This document shows, piece after piece, positions 29,885 through 38,391 of a stretch of DNA of 38,509 nt (positions are counted from its first letter, which is position 1; each line of letters starts with the position of its first letter). Under the pieces are notes generated by a model that was given only the letters and a program-made list of their open reading frames with translations, made no database searches and had not been told where the DNA came from. The stretch covers positions 1 to 38,509 of the forward strand of contig JADGAX010000014.1 in assembly GCA_015231795.1 (NCBI GenBank), read 5' to 3'. Position numbers and translations under genes: made by a program. The DNA comes from Alphaproteobacteria bacterium. Lineage in GTDB: Bacteria; Pseudomonadota; Alphaproteobacteria; Rhodospirillales; WMHbin7.

Positions 29885-30174
29885 GCGATATTCAGAAACA
29901 GCGTAGTGAAGCCCAGGCCATCGTCGCTGCGCTGTGCCACGCGCCAGGTTCGGTCAGCGACCGACAAGTCGCTGCCTTCACCGGCATTGCCAACCGTTGC
30001 GGTTGACAGAACCGCCGATGGCCGGATGACGGAAAGCCCCGCTTGCGCATCATCGAAATTGATTAGGCGCTGCTCTTCCTCGAACAACACCGTCACTTCG
30101 ATTCCATCAAGCGTGGCCGTTACGCCAAAATCGGCCAACATAGCCAAGCGGTCGGCCGATGTTTCGACCGACAT
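29881..30174 (-). CDS. Head-tail joining protein candidate (FII-like)
   Basis: A 97-residue protein (MSVETSADRLAMLADFGVTA, ending DGLGFTTLFLNIA) whose size, acidic N-terminus and place resemble lambda gpFII-like head-tail connectors. It overlaps the previous stop by one base and the next gene by four. No diagnostic motif is visible. Confidence 0.65.
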   Translation of the reverse strand: MSVETSADRLAMLADFGVTATLDGIEVTVLFEEEQRLINFDDAQAGLSVIRPSAVLSTATVGNAGEGSDLSVADRTWRVAQRSDDGLGFTTLFLNIA

Positions 30175-30611
30175 CAGACAGGGGCCTCATCATCACCGCC
30201 TGCGGGCGGGTTTTCATGCGCCTTGTCTTCGCCAGCGCCCGCGGGCGTGGCGCCGTCGGATGACCCACCCAGGCCAATGGCGGCCCTGGCCCTGTCAAGC
30301 AGGCCGGGCTGCTTGACCGTGGCTTGGGCTTCGGCCTGCGCCTTGATCTCGCGTTCGCGACGCTTGCGGTCGCGATCTTCCATCTCGGTCAGATCCAGCA
30401 GCATGGCCTTGTTGACGCCGGGGTGATTTTCGGCAACGCCGACTTTCTCGCCCTTCTTGAATTCGACCGGGGAAAGCACGTCATACGAATCGTTTCCCAG
30501 CGGCTTCAGATTGGCGGCGCGCGACTTGGCTTGGTCTGGCGACAGCTTCAGCGTGAAGCCCAGGCCGAACGACGCTTTCACGCCGACCACTTCGAAAAAT
30601 CGGAAATTCAT
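30174..30611 (-). CDS. Hypothetical head-region protein
   Basis: A 145-residue protein with an N-terminal beta-like part (FRFFEVVGVKASFGLGFTLK), a charged helix (RDRKRREREIKAQAEAQATV) and a Gly/Ala/Pro-rich acidic tail. An AAGGGA site precedes ATG 30611. It is the first gene after the capsid terminator. No family is recognised; it may be a head-tail accessory or decoration protein. Confidence 0.55.
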   Translation of the reverse strand: MNFRFFEVVGVKASFGLGFTLKLSPDQAKSRAANLKPLGNDSYDVLSPVEFKKGEKVGVAENHPGVNKAMLLDLTEMEDRDRKRREREIKAQAEAQATVKQPGLLDRARAAIGLGGSSDGATPAGAGEDKAHENPPAGGDDEAPV

Positions 30612-30628
30612 GGATGTTCCCTTTCAGG

Positions 30629-30667
30629 AAAAGAAAAGGGGCGGCCCAATGGTTAAGGCCGCCCCTT
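30629..30667 (-). terminator. Intrinsic terminator after the capsid gene
   Basis: On the minus strand a 9-bp GC stem GGGGCGGCC/GGCCGCCCC (30665-30657 with 30646-30638, 10-base loop, two more A-T pairs outside) runs into TTTTCTTTT (30637-30629). It lies between the capsid and the next head gene, so only part of late transcription should continue, leaving capsid message in excess. Confidence 0.85.
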
Positions 30668-30684
30668 ACTTGCGTAATTACGGA

Positions 30685-31617
30685 TCAGGTCAGGGTCGTC
30701 AGACAGCCCTTCTGCCACATGCCGTAACCAACGTTGCGCAGCGACTTGATGCCGTACAGGTGCTTGTCGTCGGTGAATTCCAACTCGGAACCCTCGGCGA
30801 TTGCAGCCATCGTGATCGGCTCTTCTTCCTGGCGGATGAATGCACGGGTACGGCCGTAGTTCGTGAAAACGGCGAACTTCGTGGTCCAGGTCAGACGGGG
30901 ATTGACTTCCAAACGAACCTGGAATCCGTTCAGGTTGGTGATCAGGTTGGTTCGGCTGGCCGAACCATCGACGATCACCGGGTTTTTGGTCGCCGCTGCC
31001 GAGGCCGCGAAAAACGGCGCCGGAACCATGACAAGGAATTCCTTGGCATTGGCATTCATCGGCTTGCCCTGATCATCCTTGAATCCCAGCAAGGCCTGCA
31101 TGGCGTTCAGGATGGCGGCTTCCATTTCGGCCGCCGTGGGGGCGGTGGTAGTGCCGACGTTGTAGGTCAGGTCATTGTCCTGCGTTCCACTGTCGCCTTC
31201 GGAATGGTCGGTATCGAAGAAATACTGACCATCGTAGCAAATACCGCTTTCACCGTTGACGATCAACGTGGTCAGCAGGTCGAACCAGTGATCGGCCGCA
31301 CGGTCAGCCTGCTCCTGAACGCGCAGCATGATCTGGCCGGTTTTGTCGCGGCGAAGTTCATCGACCGAAACCTCCAGCGTCGATTCATACTTCTTGTTGG
31401 CGATGGTGATGCCGTTTTCACGGAATCCCTTGGCCTGGCGGCCACCGATCCATTCACGCATGCCGGGCGATTGGCCAAGCCACTTGTAGGTTTCGGATTC
31501 CTGGTCGCTGTTGAAATACATGGAAACCATGTCGAGCCAACCGGCGTTCTGCACCCGCTCGAGGGTTTCATAGAACTCGCCGATGATGGCACGCGAGGAA
31601 AGGCCGTAGCCGCTCAT
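30685..31617 (-). CDS. Major capsid protein, Mu gpT-like
   Basis: A 310-residue protein of the Mu-like major head subunit family. Landmarks are RQAKGFRENGITIANKKYES, TLEVSVDELRRDKTG, GESGICYDGQYFFDTDHSEG and QEEEPITMAAIAEGSELEF. It should have the HK97 fold. The AAGGAG site before ATG 31617 is strong, and a terminator directly follows the gene, both fitting high expression. It is preceded by the protease-scaffold and decoration genes. Confidence 0.92.
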   Translation of the reverse strand: MSGYGLSSRAIIGEFYETLERVQNAGWLDMVSMYFNSDQESETYKWLGQSPGMREWIGGRQAKGFRENGITIANKKYESTLEVSVDELRRDKTGQIMLRVQEQADRAADHWFDLLTTLIVNGESGICYDGQYFFDTDHSEGDSGTQDNDLTYNVGTTTAPTAAEMEAAILNAMQALLGFKDDQGKPMNANAKEFLVMVPAPFFAASAAATKNPVIVDGSASRTNLITNLNGFQVRLEVNPRLTWTTKFAVFTNYGRTRAFIRQEEEPITMAAIAEGSELEFTDDKHLYGIKSLRNVGYGMWQKGCLTTLT

Positions 31618-31642
31618 GTGATTTACTCCTTAGTTGAACGGC

Positions 31643-32410
31643 TTAGTAGCCGAGAGTGAGACGAAGAACACCAGCACCTTCAACGAAGGTCGTGGTGCTG
31701 GCGGCTTCGATCGACAGCGTGTCGCTGGCGGTGAAGCTGTTGCCCGCGGTGAAATCGGCAGCCTGCGCCACCACCTTGCCCAGCGGCGTGCAATTCGCCG
31801 ACGTCAGGGCAAGGGTTCCGCCCGTGGCATTCGTGGTGCCAACTTCTAGGTTCAGAGTTGAGGCTTTGGAGCCAGTCGTCACCGGCGAGGTGACGATGAA
31901 TTCCATCTTCTCGACCCAGCCATGAAAGCCGGGCGTGACGGTGGTGATCAGATCGCCGTCGGCGACATTGGCCAGCGTGACCGGAACGTCCATGTGAGTG
32001 AAGCGCGGACCTTCGGAGGCATCGAAAGCCACCACGCCGACGCCGGACGAGACGTAACGGATGACCTTGCCGATGTAGGTGTTTGTCGCCGCAACCAGGG
32101 TAAAGGTTGCGTCGTCACTGGCGAAAACCGGGCGGCCAACATCGGTGATGGCCAGGCCGGAAATCGACAACTCGATCTTGCCCTTATCCATCACGCGCAC
32201 GCGAACATCGCCTGCCGAGCCAGAGGCATTATCGGCCCTGGATTCGGCAAAGCCGCGGAACGGATCGCCGGCGACCAGCGGGCGGGCATAGCCCGAACCG
32301 TTGTCGCCAACGGCGGCGCCTTCATAGATGATGTCGCTGGCGATGACCGGCAGCGAATTGACGTCGCCCAATTCCATCGGGCGGCGGGTATCGGTGGCAA
32401 GCGTGGTCAT
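31643..32410 (-). CDS. Capsid decoration / cement-like protein
   Basis: A 255-residue protein. The N-terminal part (VIASDIIYEGAAVGDNGSGY, ARPLVAGDPFRGFAESRADN) resembles DUF2190/gpD-like cement proteins, with IGKVIRYVSSGVGVVAFDA further on. The C-terminal half is Thr/Ala-rich and beta-like. A GAGGG site precedes ATG 32410. It lies between scaffold/protease and capsid, the usual place of decoration genes. Confidence 0.75.
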   Translation of the reverse strand: MTTLATDTRRPMELGDVNSLPVIASDIIYEGAAVGDNGSGYARPLVAGDPFRGFAESRADNASGSAGDVRVRVMDKGKIELSISGLAITDVGRPVFASDDATFTLVAATNTYIGKVIRYVSSGVGVVAFDASEGPRFTHMDVPVTLANVADGDLITTVTPGFHGWVEKMEFIVTSPVTTGSKASTLNLEVGTTNATGGTLALTSANCTPLGKVVAQAADFTAGNSFTASDTLSIEAASTTTFVEGAGVLRLTLGY

Positions 32411-32420
32411 GGTTGGTCCC

Positions 32421-32903
32421 TCACTTCTTCAGGATGCGGGCCTGGCCCGAGGCAGTGGCCTTCTCGAAAGCGAGATAGGCATCGAACTTGTCGCGGAATT
32501 CGGCACGCAAGGCCGGGTCTTTGTCCCAGGCCCTTTTGCAGCGATCTTCCAGCGGCAGGGCGGCGTCGATGGCGGCCTGCGAAGCGACGGCATCAGCGCC
32601 ACCGGCTGCAGGAACCAGCTTCTCAGCAGGCTCGGCCGACTTGATTTCGGCCAGGATGCGGCTGCCCTTCTGCTTTTCGTCGGCATTCAATGCCAGCGCA
32701 GCGGCGCCGGCATCAACACCATCGGAAATCAGCTTGGAAACCAGATCCTGCTGGCCCGCAAAAGCGGCCGACTGGATGGCCAGCACGCGGCTGCGCTCGG
32801 CCTGTTTGGCTTCGGTTTCGATTTGCGCCACGGCGGACGCAAAATTCTGGCGCAATTCGGCCGCGGTGCAATCAGGCTGCGGCCCCTTCTGTTGATCGCT
32901 CAT
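32421..32903 (-). CDS. Scaffolding protein from an internal in-frame start (Nu3-like)
   Basis: Within the protease gene, ATG 32903 (MSDQQKGPQPDCTAAELRQN) has a strong GAAGGAAAC site at the right distance and begins just where the protease domain ends. The product would be a 160-residue, mostly helical scaffold sharing the protease's C-terminus, exactly as lambda Nu3 does within gene C. Confidence 0.75.
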   Translation of the reverse strand: MSDQQKGPQPDCTAAELRQNFASAVAQIETEAKQAERSRVLAIQSAAFAGQQDLVSKLISDGVDAGAAALALNADEKQKGSRILAEIKSAEPAEKLVPAAGGADAVASQAAIDAALPLEDRCKRAWDKDPALRAEFRDKFDAYLAFEKATASGQARILKK

Positions 32904-33854
32904 GTCGGTTTCCTTCAGTTGAGCGGTGGACGGACCGCCAGCGGCGGCGTTGAGGCGGGGCATATGCACCGCCGTTCGAACCGGATTGGCAGAAGCCAGC
33001 CGGGATATGGTTTGTTCGTAGCTGCCCAGCGCATCGGCCATGCCCGCCGCCACAGCGTCGGCGCCGACCAGCAAGCCGCCTTGGCCGAAATCAGCCATCA
33101 CTTTTTCGGGCGCAACACCGCGCGCTTCGGCAACGGCGTTGATGAATTCCTGGGCTAGGCGATCGACATAGGCTTGCAGGCTGGCCATACCGGCTTCAGT
33201 GCCCGGATCGGCATTCTTAAGCGGAGATTGGCTGGAGACGATGTTGTAGGTCTTGACGCCACGCGATTGATCGATGGCGCTGGTATCACGCAGAGTGGCG
33301 ATGATGCCGATGCTGCCCAGCGTCGCCATTCGGTCAACCACGATTTCCCCCGCCCCACTGGCGATGAAATAGGCCGCACTTGTGGACATGCCGCCAACGT
33401 AGGCCACCACTGGCTTGATGGCGTTGGCCGAACGGACGGCGGCCTGGAATTCAGCAATTCCGTTCGCCTGTCCGCCCGGACTGTCAAGCGACAGGATGAT
33501 CGCTTTTACAGCAGGCGAATCGACGGCTGCACCGAATTCCTTGGCCGTCAAGCCGAGCGACGTGGCGCCAGACAGGTCAGTCATCAAATTGGCATGCCGA
33601 AAAATTGGGCCATTGATGGAAACGGTTGCCACGCCATCGCGCACTACCACGCCCCGCGTGTTGGCCAGCAGATCGCCGCCGCGCATTGAAAGCGCTTCGA
33701 TGCGCAGTTTTTCAGCCTGTTCGGCGTTTGGCTTCCAAGCAGCCAGAGATTCCGGCGTAACATCTTGCCGACCGGCAATTTCGATCATGGTCTGAAAAGC
33801 CGGGGCATGAATTGCCCAGGGCTGGCTGGCAGCCTTGTCGAAAACGTCGATCAT
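32421..33854 (-). CDS. Head maturation protease, S49 (SppA/gpC-like) fused to scaffold
   Basis: A 477-residue protein. The N-terminal two thirds is an S49 serine peptidase: GPIFRHANL, SLDSPGGQANG, GGMSTSAAYFIASGA (nucleophile Ser159) and a Lys at 213 in SSQSPLK that fits the catalytic lysine. The C-terminal third is a helical, Gln/Ala-rich scaffold domain. It should cut scaffold and capsid during head maturation, as lambda gpC does. An AGGAAA site precedes ATG 33854. An internal start produces the scaffold alone. Confidence 0.9.
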   Translation of the reverse strand: MIDVFDKAASQPWAIHAPAFQTMIEIAGRQDVTPESLAAWKPNAEQAEKLRIEALSMRGGDLLANTRGVVVRDGVATVSINGPIFRHANLMTDLSGATSLGLTAKEFGAAVDSPAVKAIILSLDSPGGQANGIAEFQAAVRSANAIKPVVAYVGGMSTSAAYFIASGAGEIVVDRMATLGSIGIIATLRDTSAIDQSRGVKTYNIVSSQSPLKNADPGTEAGMASLQAYVDRLAQEFINAVAEARGVAPEKVMADFGQGGLLVGADAVAAGMADALGSYEQTISRLASANPVRTAVHMPRLNAAAGGPSTAQLKETDMSDQQKGPQPDCTAAELRQNFASAVAQIETEAKQAERSRVLAIQSAAFAGQQDLVSKLISDGVDAGAAALALNADEKQKGSRILAEIKSAEPAEKLVPAAGGADAVASQAAIDAALPLEDRCKRAWDKDPALRAEFRDKFDAYLAFEKATASGQARILKK

Positions 33855-33868
33855 GTCTGTTTCCTAGA

Positions 33869-35500
33869 TCAGTTCGTGAGGTCGTCGTCGTCGGGATCTG
33901 GAAGAACCGGCTGCTGGCTGGCGGCTTTGTCTTTCGGATTCACCGCAACACTGGCGTCGGCCAGCATGGTTTGTTCGCGGCCCAAACGTCTTGCGTTGCG
34001 CTCGAAATCGCCGTTGCCCAGCGCCGCCGTTGCCGCCGAGCGGGTTTGCAGATTGTTGTCAACCTGGGCTACCAAGGCCGATGTTTCCTGCAGCGGGTTC
34101 AACTGTCCCATGCTGGGGCCTGTCCAGGTTGCGCCGCACCATGCAGCGCGGGCCAGCGGGTCTGAGAAAAATCCGGGGGCCGCCAGCAAGCCGCGGGCGA
34201 CCGCTTCGCCGATCATCGCTTCGTAAGCCGCTTGATAGAATTCGCGGGCCATGAACCCGCGCACCATTTTGAAAAAGCGCCAGGCCTCGATCATCGCCGC
34301 GCGGCTAGCCGAATAGCTGGCCGTGAAATGCTTGATCAGGATCTCGAATGGCAGTTCCAGCGCCACGCCAATCTGGCGCAGCACCGCCATAACGAACGGA
34401 TCGAAAGCGGTGTTCGGCCTGTTCGGGTTGGCGAAAGTAACGTCCTCGCCCTGGCCCAAATTAATCATGGCGCCAGCGCCCAGCTTGAATTCGCCAGTGC
34501 TGTCGGGCGCGTCGGCTACCGGGTCGGCAGGCGCCAGACCTTGGCCGGACGGCGATTTCACAAACACCGTGAACAGGCTTGACACAACAGCGGCCATTAC
34601 TTCTGCCTCGGTGTACTTATCAAGCTGTTTCAAGGGTTCGATCACCGGCGTCAGGTACGGAACGCCGCGGCCCTGCTCGGACCGTTCGGATTCGTAAATA
34701 TGCCAAATCAGCCGCTCGCCCGATGGCGAAAAGGCCTGATAGCGCACGGTTGCGCGAACGCCGGGCTGAAAATCGCCAGGATGGCGCTTGGCAATATGGT
34801 AAGCCACCGCCTTTCCGTTGGAATCGCGCTCGATGCCACCGGTCACCGTGTTGCCGTTGTCAAACGTCTGTCCGTCGCGAATGCCGACCGGATTCAATAG
34901 GCGGGCGGTATCGACCAATTGCAAAGCCAGGCCAAGCACTTTTTGCGGGCTGGCGTCATCAAACCGGCGCACGACCAGCGCATCACCGTCTAGCAGAACG
35001 GACAGCAGCACAGTTGCTGCCAAGCTGTCTATGGTTTGCTCGGCCCGAATATCGATGTGGCGCGCCCTGGCGTGCTGCGACCACAGCCGCTCGGCCTGAT
35101 CTTCGAATTCGTTGACGGCTTGCTCGGTTGCACGCACATAACTGCTATCGACGGCGGCTTTCAGAGCCAAGCCCTCGCCCAGCGCCGAAGTGCGCACGGT
35201 TTTCACCGCCCCCCTGGCCAGCGGAGCGTTGCGGAACAGTTCATGCGAACGGGCGCGGGCGGTCTCAAGATCTGGAATCAGCGCAGCATCGGCCGACAGA
35301 TCGCGCCCGAACATGCCCTTGGTCTGCCGGCGGTCACGCCGGGCGCCGGTATAACCGCCGGTCATCGCCGACACAACAGCAATTTGACAGCGCGCCTGAT
35401 AGCGTTTGGCCCCAGCAACCGGATCGAAGGCCGACACAACGCGGTCGATCAGATTCGGGCGCACGCTTGACAGCGCCTTTTGGAAATCGCGGCGGCTCAT
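33869..35500 (-). CDS. Portal protein, lambda gpB family
   Basis: A 543-residue portal protein of the lambda family (VVSAFDPVAGAKRYQARCQI, RARSHELFRNAPLARGAVKT, the SALGEGLALKAAVD stretch, DGDALVVRRFDD, IYESERSEQGRGVPYLTPVI and FEILIKHFTASYSASRAAMI). It forms the dodecameric DNA entry ring. ATG 35500 overlaps the gpW-like stop (ATGA) and begins the family's usual N-terminus; an upstream extension to 35563 is open but would overlap that gene. Confidence 0.93.
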   Translation of the reverse strand: MSRRDFQKALSSVRPNLIDRVVSAFDPVAGAKRYQARCQIAVVSAMTGGYTGARRDRRQTKGMFGRDLSADAALIPDLETARARSHELFRNAPLARGAVKTVRTSALGEGLALKAAVDSSYVRATEQAVNEFEDQAERLWSQHARARHIDIRAEQTIDSLAATVLLSVLLDGDALVVRRFDDASPQKVLGLALQLVDTARLLNPVGIRDGQTFDNGNTVTGGIERDSNGKAVAYHIAKRHPGDFQPGVRATVRYQAFSPSGERLIWHIYESERSEQGRGVPYLTPVIEPLKQLDKYTEAEVMAAVVSSLFTVFVKSPSGQGLAPADPVADAPDSTGEFKLGAGAMINLGQGEDVTFANPNRPNTAFDPFVMAVLRQIGVALELPFEILIKHFTASYSASRAAMIEAWRFFKMVRGFMAREFYQAAYEAMIGEAVARGLLAAPGFFSDPLARAAWCGATWTGPSMGQLNPLQETSALVAQVDNNLQTRSAATAALGNGDFERNARRLGREQTMLADASVAVNPKDKAASQQPVLPDPDDDDLTN

Positions 35501-35739
35501 ATCGCGGTGATCACTTTCGTTCTGATGCCGTCTGTGTTCGCGGTGCCGCCCAGACGCTTGCACTGCGCATCCCAGAATTCGATCATTTTCTGCACCTCGG
35601 CCAGATTGGCCCGCGTCAACTGGCGCTTTGTCCCCGTGGCGGTTTCAATGCTGTAGCTTTGCGAGGCCGCCAGCGAAGCCTGCGCCTCCAGCCATTGAGC
35701 CAGATAGGTTTCTGCCTGTGCCAAGGTGATTCCGGCCAT
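35497..35739 (-). CDS. gpW/DUF6148-like head-tail joining protein
   Basis: An 80-residue protein (MAGITLAQAETYLAQWLEAQ at the start, SYSIETATGTKRQLTRANLA in the middle), matching DUF6148, which takes the place of lambda gpW between terminase and portal. Its start overlaps the terminase stop as TAATG. It should help to stabilise the filled head and attach the tail. Confidence 0.82.
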   Translation of the reverse strand: MAGITLAQAETYLAQWLEAQASLAASQSYSIETATGTKRQLTRANLAEVQKMIEFWDAQCKRLGGTANTDGIRTKVITAI

Positions 35740-37802
35740 TACAGTTCAACCCCTTTGTGCAGCATGCGCCGCTGTTTCGGTTTCGGCATCGCCTGGCCGA
35801 TCACGGCGCGGGCGGGAATGTCGCTCATTTTGACCGGGCTGGCCCAAACCGGCGGCGCCGACCAATCGGCCACCCGTTCCGGGCGCAGGCGAAGGCGGGC
35901 CGCCTCGGCATAGACCAGTCCGTCCCAGCTTTCGTTTTTGCCCTGTTTGACCCAAGCGCCCTTGATTTTGCGCTCGGCGGTCAGTTCCTCGAAAAAACCA
36001 TCGGGCACGTTCTGCGGAAAGCGAATGGCCGGGCGTGGCGATTCGCCGTCTCGCGCGCGCTCGAACCGCAGCCTTGCGTCGATGGCGTTCTTGATCATGT
36101 GGCCGCCGATTGTGTAGACCGCCACTGCATCCTGGCGGCGCTTTCCCAGATCGTCGGTTTCCCATTTCGGCGTGCTGGGCAGCATCGGCCAGTTGCGGGT
36201 CGATGCGCCCTTGATCAGCATCAGCCGCCATGTAGGCAACTTCGCTGAACCAAAAAACATCCGGCGCGAAAATTCGCGGGCCTGTTCGGCAACGCCAGAT
36301 GTCGTCGCGCCGTCTTCATCCACGCCAGCCGCGCCACCCGTGTCGATTGCCGTGCAGGCGATGGGCAGGCCATGTGTTTTGTCGCCAGCCAGCGGGTAAA
36401 CCGCCTGGATGACATGCGGATAAATCAAATCCCAATGCGTGGCCGCGTTGGCCGGGTCGATCTGAGCGCCGTCCGGCGTGCGGGCGATGTCGTAGCGGTC
36501 GATCAGTCCCGCCTCGTTGTGCTCGCTCCAGCCCCAAACCGACACAGCGAAATGGTGAATCTGCACATCGACCGAGGCAGTCAGGTAGCGCACCCAGGCG
36601 GGCACCGTTTTCAGCAGCCAGCTTTCCTGGCGTTCCTTCAGCGTCTCGATCTCGGGCGGCGGCGAACTTTTTGACACGCCGACGAACGGAATTCCTAGCT
36701 CGGTGTTGTAGACCGTTTTCAGCCCTTCTTCGTCGCCGGTTTTCTCGAACGCCGCCTGGGCTGTCACCAGTGTTGCCGCGATCTTTCCCCAGCTCTGGAA
36801 GGCCGAACACAGGCCAGACAGCCAGAAGGACGAAATGCGCTGGCTGGGCCGGTCGCCATGCAGAACGCCGTTTTCATCAACACTCATGCCGCGCGGCAAC
36901 CAGACCGCGGCGGCCAGCATGTCTGCCTTCTCGATCTCGGCAATCGATCCGCCGCATTCCGGGCAAATCAGGCTGGCGCCGTGCTCGACCAACTGATCTG
37001 CCGTCGCCCCAGCCGGGATGTGCAGGTGCTTCAGCGTCGGTTTGCGGTCTTTGCCGAACCCTGGCGTAAAGTAGGTTTTGCAGCGCGGGCATGGGCAGGC
37101 CAGCAAATTCTGATCGCCCTCGCCCCAGGCGCCGACGATGCCATCATTCGAGTCCTTGCTGGGACTGGAAATAATAATCAGCGTGCCATTACGGCCAAAC
37201 GTTTTGATGCGCTGCCGGCCAAGATAGCGGGCATCGCCTTCGCCGCCGATGTCATCTGGCATGCGGTCGTATTCGTCTTCGATGACAATCGGCACCGGAC
37301 GGCTGGACAGTTGCGACACCACCGGCCAGCCGATGGTCAACATCGACCCGTTGCGGAACGTTTTCTGCAGCAGCTTGTCGACGTACAATTCCCCGATCAG
37401 TTCCGGCGACGGGCGCAACAGCTTGTTTTCAATGCGCCGCTCGGCAAAATCGATTGCCAGGTCACGGGTTGGCAACAACATCAAAATGTCGCCGGGCATG
37501 CATTTTACGGCGTGGCCGATGACATTCAGCGGCACTTCTGTTTTGCCGGACTGGCTGGGACCGACGATTACAACCTCTTCCACCTGGCGCGACCGGCAGC
37601 GGTCCATGACCTCGGCCAGATATGGCGCCTTGGCGTTGCGCCATGGTCCGACATAAGACCCTGGATTGTTCAGGCGGCGGTAACGTTCAGCGGCATCACT
37701 GACCGTAATTTGCTTGGGCGGACGCAGCGCGACAACAGCCGAGCGGCGGATATCTGCGGCCCGCACGAATTCGGCGATCGGCTCATCACGCAGCGGCAGC
37801 AT
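35739..37802 (-). CDS. terL: Terminase large subunit, lambda gpA family
   Basis: A 687-residue terminase. Visible are the N-terminal gpA landmark NPGSYVGPWRNAKAPYLAEV, Walker A GPSQSGKT (residues 81-88), a motif with acidic residues PIVIEDEYDRMPDD and GEGD, and a zinc-like ribbon (CPCPRCKTYF...CPECGG). The C-terminal nuclease region includes DVQIHHFAVSVWGW. It cuts phage DNA and packages it with ATP. It overlaps the small subunit gene by 17 bases. Confidence 0.94.
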   Translation of the reverse strand: MLPLRDEPIAEFVRAADIRRSAVVALRPPKQITVSDAAERYRRLNNPGSYVGPWRNAKAPYLAEVMDRCRSRQVEEVVIVGPSQSGKTEVPLNVIGHAVKCMPGDILMLLPTRDLAIDFAERRIENKLLRPSPELIGELYVDKLLQKTFRNGSMLTIGWPVVSQLSSRPVPIVIEDEYDRMPDDIGGEGDARYLGRQRIKTFGRNGTLIIISSPSKDSNDGIVGAWGEGDQNLLACPCPRCKTYFTPGFGKDRKPTLKHLHIPAGATADQLVEHGASLICPECGGSIAEIEKADMLAAAVWLPRGMSVDENGVLHGDRPSQRISSFWLSGLCSAFQSWGKIAATLVTAQAAFEKTGDEEGLKTVYNTELGIPFVGVSKSSPPPEIETLKERQESWLLKTVPAWVRYLTASVDVQIHHFAVSVWGWSEHNEAGLIDRYDIARTPDGAQIDPANAATHWDLIYPHVIQAVYPLAGDKTHGLPIACTAIDTGGAAGVDEDGATTSGVAEQAREFSRRMFFGSAKLPTWRLMLIKGASTRNWPMLPSTPKWETDDLGKRRQDAVAVYTIGGHMIKNAIDARLRFERARDGESPRPAIRFPQNVPDGFFEELTAERKIKGAWVKQGKNESWDGLVYAEAARLRLRPERVADWSAPPVWASPVKMSDIPARAVIGQAMPKPKQRRMLHKGVEL

Positions 37803-38391
37803 CGGCCAGATCGCGTTTTAAACTTGGCATTGACTCGATGTCTGTTGCCAGATCGTCCAGCATTTCGTCGATCATATGCAAGGCCTCGTCTACCTGCTCA
37901 GGCATCAGGCCAAATCGATGTCCAAGGTCATCTGGAAGCGACCGCATGCGGTCGCGGATCAGGGCGAACAAACGGACCTGATCGGCCCTCACTTCATCGG
38001 CTGGAACCAACGTGCGGCGAAGCTGTGACAGCTTCACCTTGTCCATTTCGGCCCGGATGATCTCGGCACGACCGCGCGCAGACAGCTTGCCTAATCCGCC
38101 GTCATCGGTGAATTCAGGAAGCTGGTCACCGCCAAGAAGTTCCAAGCGCAATTGAGCGTCAGATTCAGCACGGTCAAGCAGCTTGCGCTGTTCCTCGGCT
38201 TCCAGACCGCGCCGCCAATCGGCAACCTTGCGCAGATCGAGTTCCCAGCTGACGCCGTTCCCGCCTTTCTTCTCGACAGGGCAACCATCTTCGATCCAGC
38301 GCTTAAGCGTTGGGTCAGTGATACCGAAAAACCGGGCCGTTTCTGAAAGGTTGCGGATCTCGGGCGCTTCTGGAGATTTGTTCGTCTCCAT
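37786..38391 (-). CDS. terS: Terminase small subunit, Nu1-like
   Basis: A 201-residue protein with an N-terminal winged helix-turn-helix (LSETARFFGITDPTLKRWIE, GCPVEKKGGNGVSWELDLRK) and a helical C-terminal part, matching Nu1/DUF1441 small subunits that recognise the packaging site. A GAGGGG site precedes ATG 38391. It starts the late operon; the matching cos site is not identified. Confidence 0.85.
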   Translation of the reverse strand: METNKSPEAPEIRNLSETARFFGITDPTLKRWIEDGCPVEKKGGNGVSWELDLRKVADWRRGLEAEEQRKLLDRAESDAQLRLELLGGDQLPEFTDDGGLGKLSARGRAEIIRAEMDKVKLSQLRRTLVPADEVRADQVRLFALIRDRMRSLPDDLGHRFGLMPEQVDEALHMIDEMLDDLATDIESMPSLKRDLADAAAA

